Shown here in pieces: positions 41,040 to 49,571 of a stretch of DNA of 64,000 bases. Every line of letters starts with the position of its first letter. The first letter of the stretch is position 1. The stretch lies in NCBI GenBank assembly GCA_026414165.1, contig JAOAJN010000005.1, positions 340 to 64,339 on the forward strand, in the 5' to 3' direction. The notes under the pieces are model-generated. The model had not been told where the DNA came from and ran no database searches. It saw nothing but the letters and a program-made list of their open reading frames with translations. The DNA is from Candidatus Methanomethylicaceae archaeon. Lineage in GTDB: Archaea; Thermoproteota; Methanomethylicia; Methanomethylicales; Methanomethylicaceae. The position numbers were made by a program, and so were the translations under genes.

Positions 41040-41641
41040 GCATTAACCGGAGCCGTACATCACTACTCTCCCACATAGCAGTATTGGGCGCTCTGTCAAT
41101 AATAATGAGTTCCATAAAGGTTTCATTTCCACTTGGAAACCCTAACTTGGGCTCGACTCCAGTCTCGCTCTCTGCAGTCCTCTGTGGAGGTTATGCTGGT
41201 TTTTTAGTCGGAATAATAAAAGGTCTTGGCGTCTCACTCTGGACCGGTCAGGCGATCTTAGAGATCCCTGCAGGGATAGGCGACGGACTAATGGCAGTCT
41301 TCACCAACGCTCTGTCCAAGAGGATCGGTCCATTTTATGCGATCTTATTGGGTCAGATCTCTCGCTATATCTTCACATCGGGCATGATCGCTTTGGTCTT
41401 GGGCACGGTTGCCACTCTATCCCCGAACCTTCTCGGTGCATACGCCATATTCTCAAAGATCACCTCATCAGCCGCATATGCGTCGCCTGACTGGATCCCT
41501 CTTCTAATTTCAAACATCGGGCTGGTATGGGTCGCAATGCTCCCAGCAATAACTGCATCGGTCGTTGCTAACGCTGCCCTTTCGGCCGCGGTTGTTTTGG
41601 GTCTTAAAAAATTGGCACCATCGTCTTTAAAGAAAGTTTAA
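41036..41641 (+). CDS. ECF-type transporter S (substrate-specific) component
   Basis: 201-residue integral membrane protein with about five or six hydrophobic helices and the ECF S-component layout (N-terminal AVLGALSIIMSSIKVSFPLG, then GGYAGFLVGIIKGLG). The substrate cannot be read from sequence. Translational coupling (TTGA overlap with the CoA synthesis gene) makes a CoA precursor or a biosynthetic B-vitamin plausible. No ATPase or T-component genes are nearby, so it would use shared energising modules. Confidence 0.8.
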   Translation: MSINRSRTSLLSHIAVLGALSIIMSSIKVSFPLGNPNLGSTPVSLSAVLCGGYAGFLVGIIKGLGVSLWTGQAILEIPAGIGDGLMAVFTNALSKRIGPFYAILLGQISRYIFTSGMIALVLGTVATLSPNLLGAYAIFSKITSSAAYASPDWIPLLISNIGLVWVAMLPAITASVVANAALSAAVVLGLKKLAPSSLKKV

Positions 41642-41693
41642 ATCTTGGTCATGGATCTATATACTTGCTCCAAAAATCTTAGGGGTCTTTGCC

Positions 41694-43163
41694 TTGGAGA
41701 CTGTATCAACAATTCAGCTCCTAAGGCAATTTGTTGAGGCTCCTGGCGCGCGTGCCCTATTGAAGGGACTTTCATCATACTGCAACAAAGACAAAAAATC
41801 AAGGTTGGAGGTAGCACTAGAGCTTTACCTGGGTCTGAGGGATAACGCCTGCCTAAAGTGCAAGTTGGCAGAGAAGTCTGTTTCCACCCTCTTAAAGGTT
41901 GGAGGTGGTGCCTTCGGAGCTACCGAGGAAGCAATGAAGTCGAAGTTCAAAGATCCATACTGGCGGAGGGGGTTAATGAGTGTAATAAAGGGTCTGGCAC
42001 TCTTTGGCGTCACGAAGCCCTTTGTCCCTGGCGCCCCATTTCAGGTAGTATGGAACATAACCTACAAATGTAACCTCCGATGTAAGCATTGCTATGCCGA
42101 GGCTGGCGGGTCTAGCTATTACGAGATGGGCACCGAAGAAGCAAAGAGTTGTATAGACAAACTGGCGAAGTGGGGAGTCGTGATACTTGCATTCTCGGGC
42201 GGAGAGCCTCTCATACGCCGGGATATTCTAGATCTCGTGAGACACACAAATGAACACGGAATATACGCCGCCATAGCAACAAACGGCGTCCTACTCACCA
42301 AAGAACGATGCAGAGAGCTCAGATCTGCTGGCGTAGAGTATCTTCAGATAAGCCTCGACGGTGCGACTCCTGAGACCCACGACACATTCCGCGGCGTCCC
42401 TGGCATGTTCGATAGGACTGTTCAGGGCATAAAGAACGCGGTAGCAGAGGGCTTCTTTGTGAATGTCGCCACGACCGTTACCCAACACAACCTCAAGGAA
42501 GTCCCTCAAATAATAGATTTATGCGAGTCTTTGGGCGTGAAGTGGTTCATGATGTACAACTTCATACCTACAGGTAGGGGTCGCTTCATAATAGCTAACG
42601 ACCTATCGCCCCAAGAACGAGAGGAACTACTCAAATTCCTCTGGGAGCGCCTCAAAAATAGCAAGGTGAGCGTCCTCTCAACAGCTCCGCAGTTTGCAAG
42701 GGTCGCCCTTCAGACAGAGGGTGCTGGTTGCACCAAGGTGCCCACCCACTTCCTGAATAGCGATCTCCCGGACAAGCTCAAATCACTTTCAGACTTCATC
42801 GGCGGATGCGGCGCCGGGCGGTTCTACATTGCAATGAACCCCAACGGTGATATTACTCCCTGCGTATACTTCCCCATGGTCGTCGGAAATATCTTCAAGG
42901 ACGACCTAGAGGTGCTTTGGACCGATCTGAAGGAGTTCGCCGAACTTCGAATGCGGGACACACTCAAGGAGCATTGTGGTATCTGCGAGTACAGGTATGT
43001 GTGCGGAGGATGTAGGGCAAGGGCTTATTGTTACGCTGGGGACTACAACTCGCCTGACCCAGGCTGCATCCTCAACAGGGATGTTTATAATGGACTATTA
43101 ACTAAATATCAATTAGTTTACTCCCATAAAAATTTAGAAATCCTTAAAGAAAAAGTTTATTAG
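41694..43163 (+). CDS. Radical SAM protein with SPASM domain
   Basis: 489 residues. A helical N-terminal region (about 1-110, with CxxC at 53/56) precedes the radical SAM core with CxxxCxxC at 126, 130 and 133 and GGEPL near 165. The C-terminal SPASM domain has cysteines in TPCVYFP, CGICEYRYVCGGCRARAYC and CILN. Relatives include the haem-synthesis enzyme AhbD/NirJ and peptide-modifying enzymes. No adjacent haem or peptide gene identifies the substrate. TTG 41694 follows AGGGG. Confidence 0.82.
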   Translation: METVSTIQLLRQFVEAPGARALLKGLSSYCNKDKKSRLEVALELYLGLRDNACLKCKLAEKSVSTLLKVGGGAFGATEEAMKSKFKDPYWRRGLMSVIKGLALFGVTKPFVPGAPFQVVWNITYKCNLRCKHCYAEAGGSSYYEMGTEEAKSCIDKLAKWGVVILAFSGGEPLIRRDILDLVRHTNEHGIYAAIATNGVLLTKERCRELRSAGVEYLQISLDGATPETHDTFRGVPGMFDRTVQGIKNAVAEGFFVNVATTVTQHNLKEVPQIIDLCESLGVKWFMMYNFIPTGRGRFIIANDLSPQEREELLKFLWERLKNSKVSVLSTAPQFARVALQTEGAGCTKVPTHFLNSDLPDKLKSLSDFIGGCGAGRFYIAMNPNGDITPCVYFPMVVGNIFKDDLEVLWTDLKEFAELRMRDTLKEHCGICEYRYVCGGCRARAYCYAGDYNSPDPGCILNRDVYNGLLTKYQLVYSHKNLEILKEKVY

Positions 43164-43219
43164 ATGAGCCTATCACCTTTTTTCCCTGAAAAAATAAAAA
43201 AATTTTAGAGGGATGAATT

Positions 43220-44425
43220 TTGGTAAGCAAAATTGTTCTTGCATATTCTGGTGGTCTTGATACTTCTGTCGCTATAAAATGGCTACACGAGAAGTACAGT
43301 GCTGATATTGTGACACTCACCGTGGACTTAGGTCAACAAGAGGATTTCAAAAGCATAGAGGAAAAAGCCTACAAAGTTGGTGCAATTAAGCACTATACCA
43401 TCGACGCCAAAGAAGAGTTTGCAAGGGATTACATCTTTCCTGCCATAAAGGCTAATGCCATGTACGAGGAGAAATACCCGGTCTCCACGGCATTAGGCAG
43501 GCCGCTCATTGCGAAAAAACTTGTTGAGATTGCACACCGCGAAGGTGCTGACGCCGTGGCACACGGTTGCACAGGTAAGGGGAACGATCAGCTCAGGATT
43601 GAGATCTCTGCAAAGGCTCTAGACCCGTCTCTAACCGTTTTGGCTCCTACTAGGGACTGGGGCATGAGCAGAGATCAGGAGATAGAGTACGCTAAAAAAC
43701 ACGGGATCCCTGTATCCAAAGCTGCAAAGAAGTACAGCATAGACCAGAACCTCTGGGGAAGATCGATAGAGAGTGGACCATTAGAGAATCCTTGGAATGC
43801 CCCCGAAGACGATGTCTGGGAGTGGACCACTGCGCCGGAGAAGGCCCCAAACGAGCCAACATTCCTCGAAATAACCTTTAAGGGCGGAGTCCCGATCAAA
43901 GTCGATGGTAAGTCCTTTGATCCAGTCGCCCTGATACAACACGTAAATAAGATAGCAAGCTTGAACGGGATCGGAAGGATAGACCATATGGAGGACAGGA
44001 TCGTTGGCATAAAATCGAGGGAGACTTACGAATGTCCTGCGGCAGTTACAATAATAGAAGCCCATAAAGATTTGGAGAAACTAGTACTGAACAGGAGAGA
44101 GCTCTCCTTCAAGAAACTCGTTGACGACAAGTGGACCTTCTTGGTATATGCCGGCCTATGGGAGGATCCATTAAGGGAGGATCTTGAGGCGTTCATCAAC
44201 AAGACCAACGAGCGCGTCGAAGGCAGGGTCAGATTGCGCCTTTATAAGGGCACTGCCATGGTGGTGGGAAGAGATTCTCCATACTCTGTATACGACTTCA
44301 AGACCGCAACCTATGACTCCTCGTCAACATTCGATCAGTCCTTATCAAGGGGGTTTGTGCCGCTCTGGGGTCTCCAGACAGTGGTCTCCAGAAAAGTTCT
44401 GTCTAGAAAAAGTGAGAGTCCTTGA
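43220..44425 (+). CDS. argG: Argininosuccinate synthase
   Basis: 401-residue enzyme joining citrulline and aspartate. The N-terminal PP-motif is AYSGGLDTSV (about 8-17); AHGCTGKGNDQ (about 114-124) is the citrulline-binding loop. Length is normal. TTG 43220 follows a GAGGGATGA site. Its stop overlaps the argH start (TTGA), so the two are coupled. Confidence 0.95.
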   Translation: MVSKIVLAYSGGLDTSVAIKWLHEKYSADIVTLTVDLGQQEDFKSIEEKAYKVGAIKHYTIDAKEEFARDYIFPAIKANAMYEEKYPVSTALGRPLIAKKLVEIAHREGADAVAHGCTGKGNDQLRIEISAKALDPSLTVLAPTRDWGMSRDQEIEYAKKHGIPVSKAAKKYSIDQNLWGRSIESGPLENPWNAPEDDVWEWTTAPEKAPNEPTFLEITFKGGVPIKVDGKSFDPVALIQHVNKIASLNGIGRIDHMEDRIVGIKSRETYECPAAVTIIEAHKDLEKLVLNRRELSFKKLVDDKWTFLVYAGLWEDPLREDLEAFINKTNERVEGRVRLRLYKGTAMVVGRDSPYSVYDFKTATYDSSSTFDQSLSRGFVPLWGLQTVVSRKVLSRKSESP

Positions 44426-45876
44426 AGATAACAAGAGGCGGACGACTGTCAGGCGACTTGGCACCCGAGGTTGCAGACTTTACTTCATCGTCTAAACACG
44501 ACATTTACATAGCAGACGAGGTAGTAGAGATAAATTTAGCCCATCTCCTATGCCTAGTCCAAGCTGGTATAATCACTCGTGAAGATGGAAGGCTACTGGC
44601 AAGAGCTCTTAAAGAGATCAAGATCTCGGCGATCCCTCCGGACATGGAAGACGTTCACATGGTTGTTGAGAGCGAGCTCATCAAGAGGGTTGGTGAGGAA
44701 ATTGGCGGAAAGATCCATACTGGGAAGAGCAGGAATGATCAAGTAGCTGCTGCCCTCAGAATGCGTCTTAGGAGATTCATAATCGAGATATGTGGTTGCC
44801 TGATAGAACTTCAAAACGCCCTTCTGAAAAAGGGTGAGGTCTACATTGACACTGTAATGCCAGGCTACACTCACCTCCAACATGCGCAACCGATCTCCGT
44901 ATCTCACCACATGCTTGCATATTTTGATATGTTCGACAGACACCTCGCACGCCTGCTATCCTGCTACAAGCGGGTGAACCTCTCTCCTATGGGGTCTGCA
45001 GCGCTTGCTGGCACTGGTTATCCGATCGATCGGGTGAAACTTGCTGAATATCTTGGGTTTGAAGGACTCGTAGAGAATACTCTTGATGCCGTCTCGACAA
45101 GGGACTTCTCTCTTGAGACCGTTGCAGCCCTTTCGATAATGATGGTAGACGTAAGCAGGATCGCAGAAGAGCTTGTTATATGGGCATCAAACGAATTCGG
45201 TTATGTCGATCTACCCGACGACCACTCATCCACTAGCAGCATCATGCCACAGAAGAAGAACCCTGTGACCGCTGAGGTCTTGAGGGCGAAATGCGGAGAC
45301 GTTCTCGGCGATCTGGTCTCAATGGTTGTAATAATGAAGTCGCTCCCCCTCGCCTACAATTTAGACATGCAGGAGTTGACTCCCCACCTTTGGAACGCCT
45401 GCGAGATCTCTAAGAGATCTTTGAAGATCCTTGCTGACTTGATTACAAAGATACGATTCAATGAAGCGCGTCTTAAGTCCTCAGTGGTAAAGGGATCGTC
45501 AGTGGCTACCGAGCTTGCCGATACTCTCGTCAGAAACCTGGGTCTGCCATTCAGGGCAGCTCATCGAATTGTGGGGGAGATCACCAAAGAGCTCTTCCCC
45601 GCCTCCCTCTCTGAGGTGCCCCCAGAGAAGATCGCGGAGCTCATCTATAAAAAGACGGGCAAAATGTTGGATATTCGCCTAATTCAGAGCGCAACTGATC
45701 CTGCATTCAACATCAATGTAAGATCCACTACAGGCGGTCCTGCCTCAAGGGAGGTCGAGCGAATGATCTCCACCAGGAGAGAACTGCTTAAAAAGAACAA
45801 GCAGTATGTAGAAGGTCTTACGGCTAAACTCTCAGATAAGAGCGTTCTACTAAACTCTCTTATCGACTCTCTCTGA
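44422..45876 (+). CDS. argH: Argininosuccinate lyase
   Basis: 484-residue member of the fumarase/aspartase superfamily. The signature SSIMPQKKNP is near 272, HTGKSRNDQ near 97 contains substrate-binding residues, and GYTHLQHAQP is the helix-loop near 149. It cleaves argininosuccinate to arginine and fumarate. TTG 44422 overlaps argG by 4 nt. The last 17 nt overlap the convergent small zinc protein. Confidence 0.95.
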   Translation: MKITRGGRLSGDLAPEVADFTSSSKHDIYIADEVVEINLAHLLCLVQAGIITREDGRLLARALKEIKISAIPPDMEDVHMVVESELIKRVGEEIGGKIHTGKSRNDQVAAALRMRLRRFIIEICGCLIELQNALLKKGEVYIDTVMPGYTHLQHAQPISVSHHMLAYFDMFDRHLARLLSCYKRVNLSPMGSAALAGTGYPIDRVKLAEYLGFEGLVENTLDAVSTRDFSLETVAALSIMMVDVSRIAEELVIWASNEFGYVDLPDDHSSTSSIMPQKKNPVTAEVLRAKCGDVLGDLVSMVVIMKSLPLAYNLDMQELTPHLWNACEISKRSLKILADLITKIRFNEARLKSSVVKGSSVATELADTLVRNLGLPFRAAHRIVGEITKELFPASLSEVPPEKIAELIYKKTGKMLDIRLIQSATDPAFNINVRSTTGGPASREVERMISTRRELLKKNKQYVEGLTAKLSDKSVLLNSLIDSL

Positions 45877-46093
45877 TGAGGTGCTCTGCAACCTCCTTTA
45901 TCCAACTACCCGTCCTCTCATTCTTTAAAATTTCAATCAAGTAGTCCTCCCAGCCTATGCACTTCCTTTCCTTCCAAATCTGGAAGTGTTCCTTGAGTCT
46001 TCTAAGAGCCTCCTCATGGAATTCGCAAAACTCCTTCGTTGATACTCTGCCGCAGATCTTACAAATATTTTTTCTTAGAGGGGCATTCTTCAT
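45860..46093 (-). CDS. Small zinc-ribbon protein, unknown
   Basis: 77 residues. The N-terminal half has a CxxC (CKIC, 11-14) and CEFH (about 23-26) as a likely zinc knuckle. The rest is helical with many charged residues. I do not recognise the family. Its 5' end overlaps the topoisomerase gene by 35 nt and its 3' end overlaps argH by 17 nt, so almost no non-coding space is left. The short length and overlaps make it less certain than its neighbours. Confidence 0.65.
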   Translation of the reverse strand: MKNAPLRKNICKICGRVSTKEFCEFHEEALRRLKEHFQIWKERKCIGWEDYLIEILKNERTGSWIKEVAEHLIRESR

Positions 46094-48104
46094 TTATACA
46101 GAACCTCCACTTTCTCCATCCATTCCTAACCTCAATAACTGGAAACCCGCAAAAATCACAATCGACCTTACTCCTCGAGACCTTTCCCTCCTGTGGTAAC
46201 GGACAAGAAAAATTACATAAATTCGGGTAATTGTCGCAGCCGATGAACCTCTTGCCAGTTTTCCTCGATTTTACGATCCGCATAGAGCCGCTCCCGCACC
46301 GGGGGCAGGGTCCTAATATATTTATTCTCAACTGCTCCATGACCTCAAGCAACTCTTCTCCGATCTCCTCATACTTTGTTATTATCCTCTCGAATACTGG
46401 TTTTATTGCGTCTATAGCCTTCAATACTACCTCTACATTATCTTTCCTTCCTCTCTCAATATCCATCATCTCCTCCTCAAGGGCGCTGGTCATCTTCACC
46501 GAGACTAACTCCGGGAAAAACCTCTTTAAGATATCTACCACCGCAAAGCCCAGATCGGTTACCCTAACCTCTTTTCCTTCAATATAGTCCCTCTTGTAAA
46601 GGTTGTCTATGATCTCAGCCCTAGTAGATTTTGTCCCCAAACCCTGCCTTTCCATATATGCTATGAGCTTGCTGGCGGTGTACCTATCAGGGGGGGACGT
46701 GAACTTGTCCTCAACATCGACCTTTTCTATTAGAGCCTCATCAGCAGCCTCGAACCTCTCTCTTTGACCTTCTGCCTTCCCCCATAATATGTAAGGACTG
46801 TAGTACTCCATCCAGCCCGACTCTACAAGGTCCCTAACCCTGACCTTGAATAAGTCTCTCTCATTTACCTCCACAACCGCCTCTCTCTCCTCTAAAATTG
46901 CCTTCTCTCCAAAAGTTGCAAAGAACCTCCTAACTATCAGATCGTATACCTTAACTTCTTCCGCGCTCATCCTACTCGGCAAGGTTCCTGTGGGGTGTAT
47001 TGCGGGATGTGCTAAGTCCGTGAGCTTCCCCTCCCTGGGTTTAAGCATGCCCCTTTCTAGGATCCTGCTGACCACTTCCCTATACCTCTCTATCCGCCCC
47101 AACTTCTCAATTATCCTTCTTAGCCCCAACGACTGGGGCAACTTCTGACTGGAGGTCCTCGGATAAGATATCGCCGCGCTCAAGTAGAGCCTTTCTGCTA
47201 TTCTCTGAGTTTTCGAAGGAGAATACCCGAACACTCTGTATGCCTCTCTTTGCAGATCCCCCAAATTGAAGGGCGGAGGAGGTGGTAAGATCCTTTTCTT
47301 GACCAGCAAATCCTTCACATGTCCCTTCTTTCCCTTGCAGCGCTCAGCCACATCCTCAGCATCCTTCTTGGAGAAGAATTCCTTCACCTTGTACTCGGCC
47401 GGATACTTTATGCCCCTTATTACAACCTCGCTACTGAGCGTCCAGAAAGGATCAGGAACGTGCAAATTTATAGCAACTTCCCTTTTGTAAAGTGCATATA
47501 AGGTCGGACTCTGAACCCTCCCCGCACTTAATATCTCAAAGCCACCACCAACACTCCCCAAAGCATCCATCAATGCCCTCGAAGTATTAACGCCAAATAT
47601 CCAATCAACCTCGTGACGGACTTTCCCCGCATATACCATCTCGTAGTCCAGCCGATCCTTTGAGTTTGCATATGCTGCCCTCAACTCCTCCCTTGTGAGC
47701 GTCGAAAACTTCATCCTTCTAGCCTTGATGTCTGCACCTCCACACGCGTATCTTAGGATTGTATACCCTATGAGGCTACCCTCGATATCGTAGTCACAGG
47801 CACAGACATAAGAGTCCGCCCCTTTTGCTATTTCTGAGATGGCTTCTATCCATCTCCTCTTCCTGCGATCCTTAAGCGGTGCCCACCTCAAATCAAATAT
47901 GGGAAAGCTCCAACCAATCGAGTTCTGCTCTGCCCCATAAAGGTGCCCTAGGGCTGGGACCACTGCCGCTCTCTTCCCCTCCAAGTCAACCCAAAATACT
48001 GGGAGCCCCCTGTACCACCTCTTCTTCACGCGCATGCCTCCGAGCGCATATGCTATCTTCATCGCAGCGCTTGGCTTCTCGCATATAATCAGTTGATAAG
48101 GCAT
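46059..48104 (-). CDS. topA: DNA topoisomerase IA
   Basis: 681-residue type IA topoisomerase. The N-terminal TOPRIM includes DYDIEGSLIG (about 110-119), ISYPRTSSQ (near 317) has the active tyrosine, and the C-terminus has two four-cysteine zinc motifs (CPRCG..C and CDFCG..C). It relaxes negative supercoils. No reverse-gyrase helicase domain is present. ATG 48104 is used, with a TATA-like TTTAATAAAT about 25 nt upstream, so leaderless. TTG 48116 is an upstream alternative. Confidence 0.93.
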   Translation of the reverse strand: MPYQLIICEKPSAAMKIAYALGGMRVKKRWYRGLPVFWVDLEGKRAAVVPALGHLYGAEQNSIGWSFPIFDLRWAPLKDRRKRRWIEAISEIAKGADSYVCACDYDIEGSLIGYTILRYACGGADIKARRMKFSTLTREELRAAYANSKDRLDYEMVYAGKVRHEVDWIFGVNTSRALMDALGSVGGGFEILSAGRVQSPTLYALYKREVAINLHVPDPFWTLSSEVVIRGIKYPAEYKVKEFFSKKDAEDVAERCKGKKGHVKDLLVKKRILPPPPPFNLGDLQREAYRVFGYSPSKTQRIAERLYLSAAISYPRTSSQKLPQSLGLRRIIEKLGRIERYREVVSRILERGMLKPREGKLTDLAHPAIHPTGTLPSRMSAEEVKVYDLIVRRFFATFGEKAILEEREAVVEVNERDLFKVRVRDLVESGWMEYYSPYILWGKAEGQRERFEAADEALIEKVDVEDKFTSPPDRYTASKLIAYMERQGLGTKSTRAEIIDNLYKRDYIEGKEVRVTDLGFAVVDILKRFFPELVSVKMTSALEEEMMDIERGRKDNVEVVLKAIDAIKPVFERIITKYEEIGEELLEVMEQLRINILGPCPRCGSGSMRIVKSRKTGKRFIGCDNYPNLCNFSCPLPQEGKVSRSKVDCDFCGFPVIEVRNGWRKWRFCINEECPSKKKYL

Positions 48105-48148
48105 TTCAGGACTCAAGATTTATTAAATGTTCCAGAATATTAATCCAT

Positions 48149-48730
48149 GTGTCATACATACAGAGATTAAGGGCAAAAATACTTCTGCTGACAATTTCCC
48201 TCTTTTACGATGTAACCTTCATTGATCGAATTTGGACTGACCCAGAGCTCTCTAGAGCATATGTAGGTCTAGCAGGTCTGCTAATAGCAGGGGTATCGGG
48301 CGTCTTGTACTCCGTGGAGTGCTTCCTAAGTATCCCTGTATCTCCTTTGCCTTATTCTACAGCGATCCTCGTCGGGGCTCTTATGTTTCTAGTGGGCGGA
48401 TTCGGTAGGAGGATACGCCTAACATTTGATACCGTCGTATCCCGAGAGAACATCCTGTCGAGGGGCACAATGCTTTGCTTGGTCTCAGACACAAAGCAAT
48501 CCTCATCAATAATAGAGCTACTGATCTTTTCCATCAGCCAGTGGGACGAGGACCGCCTGACGGAAGCTGAGCCCTTCCTCATATTTGCTCACGAGATCTG
48601 GCGAGAATCCTTGATGAGGAAAGGACTGAGCATAATCGGTCAGGTTCCATTACCAAAAGATTTGGCATCAAAAATAAAATTTCTGCAAATTGACCGTAAC
48701 AAGCGAACAAAACGACTCGACGATCAGTAA
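48149..48730 (+). CDS. Membrane protein of unknown function
   Basis: 193 residues. Two hydrophobic helices (about 38-58 and 68-86) precede a mixed soluble region with a VSDTKQSSSIIELLIFSISQWDEDR stretch near 112-136. I do not recognise it. GTG 48149 is the likely start, about 25 nt after a TTTAAAT-like element (a leaderless mRNA), and no earlier in-frame start fits. It is divergent from topA with 44 nt between starts. Confidence 0.6.
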   Translation: MSYIQRLRAKILLLTISLFYDVTFIDRIWTDPELSRAYVGLAGLLIAGVSGVLYSVECFLSIPVSPLPYSTAILVGALMFLVGGFGRRIRLTFDTVVSRENILSRGTMLCLVSDTKQSSSIIELLIFSISQWDEDRLTEAEPFLIFAHEIWRESLMRKGLSIIGQVPLPKDLASKIKFLQIDRNKRTKRLDDQ

Positions 48731-48835
48731 ACAGTCATTAATCCAAAAAACCTAAATTCCTCCCCTTTGAATTTATGACTGTAAGGATCCGCAATCGGAC
48801 CTTTCATTTAAATGATCTTCAAATGAGGTGAGACG

Positions 48836-49042
48836 TTGGCAATCAGAATTATCTGTCATCAATGCAAATCTGTTCTTTATGAGGACAGCGAATTGATCTC
48901 CCCCCGCGAAATTTTAGATAAATACGACTCCAAATGTCCAAAATGCTCCGCCTTCCTTTCTTTTGATCCAACAAAACTCAACATATACGTGAATGAAAGG
49001 ACGCAGCGCGGAATCTTCAAGATCTTTCAGAAGGGGACCTGA
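48836..49042 (+). CDS. Small zinc-ribbon protein
   Basis: 68 residues with CHQC (7-10) and CPKC (34-37) as a four-cysteine ribbon and a basic C-terminus. This size and shape fits archaeal ribbon proteins of unassigned role. TTG 48836 lies 4 nt behind GAGGTGAG. It precedes gcvH by 75 nt in the same direction. The function is unknown. Confidence 0.72.
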   Translation: MAIRIICHQCKSVLYEDSELISPREILDKYDSKCPKCSAFLSFDPTKLNIYVNERTQRGIFKIFQKGT

Positions 49043-49116
49043 GCCAACCAAATGATTTACAGAATGATTTAACTTTTTATATGTCCGCCCTCAATTACCA
49101 ATAGAGGTTGCCCATT

Positions 49117-49521
49117 ATGTCCTCTTACATTAAGGTTGGCGAGAACGTCATAAACACCAACTTCATGTACTCTAAGACCCACGAATGGGTCGCCGTAAAA
49201 GAATCTCCTGCCCGCATCGGGATAAGCGATTACGCGCAGCGAAACCTTCACGATCTGGTTTATGCAGAGCTCCCGAAGGTCGGCTCCACATTCAAAAAAG
49301 GGGACGTCCTTTGCACATTAGAGTCTATAAAAGCCGTCGCTGAGGTCTACGCCCCTGTAGACTGCACAATCGTTGAGGTCAACTCTGCCCTGCTCGATAA
49401 GCCCGAGCTTATAAATAAGGATCCCTACGGCGAAGGTTGGTTAGTTAAGGTAAAGATCGAGGGCGGAACGGACTCTCTGATGTCCCCCGAAAGCTACGCA
49501 AACTTCATCAGAGAACTTTAG
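49117..49521 (+). CDS. gcvH: Glycine cleavage system H protein-like lipoyl carrier
   Basis: 134-residue lipoyl domain protein. The lipoylation site is LESIKAVAE with the lysine near residue 72. The HEWVAVK motif near 22-28 and the DPYGEGWLVKVK C-terminal motif fit GcvH. No P-, T- or L-protein gene is nearby, so the system may be encoded elsewhere or the carrier may serve another lipoyl enzyme. ATG 49117 is preferred over the TTG at 49108. Confidence 0.88.
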   Translation: MSSYIKVGENVINTNFMYSKTHEWVAVKESPARIGISDYAQRNLHDLVYAELPKVGSTFKKGDVLCTLESIKAVAEVYAPVDCTIVEVNSALLDKPELINKDPYGEGWLVKVKIEGGTDSLMSPESYANFIREL

Positions 49522-49571
49522 AACTTTTTTCCACAACCTTGCTTTGATTTGCGGGCTTAGGATCTATCTAA

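Noticed and set aside
48731-48835. Small gene between the membrane protein and the zinc-ribbon gene
   Set aside because: No frame longer than a few codons with a start and Shine-Dalgarno; only the promoter-like TTTAAAT for the zinc-ribbon gene is visible.
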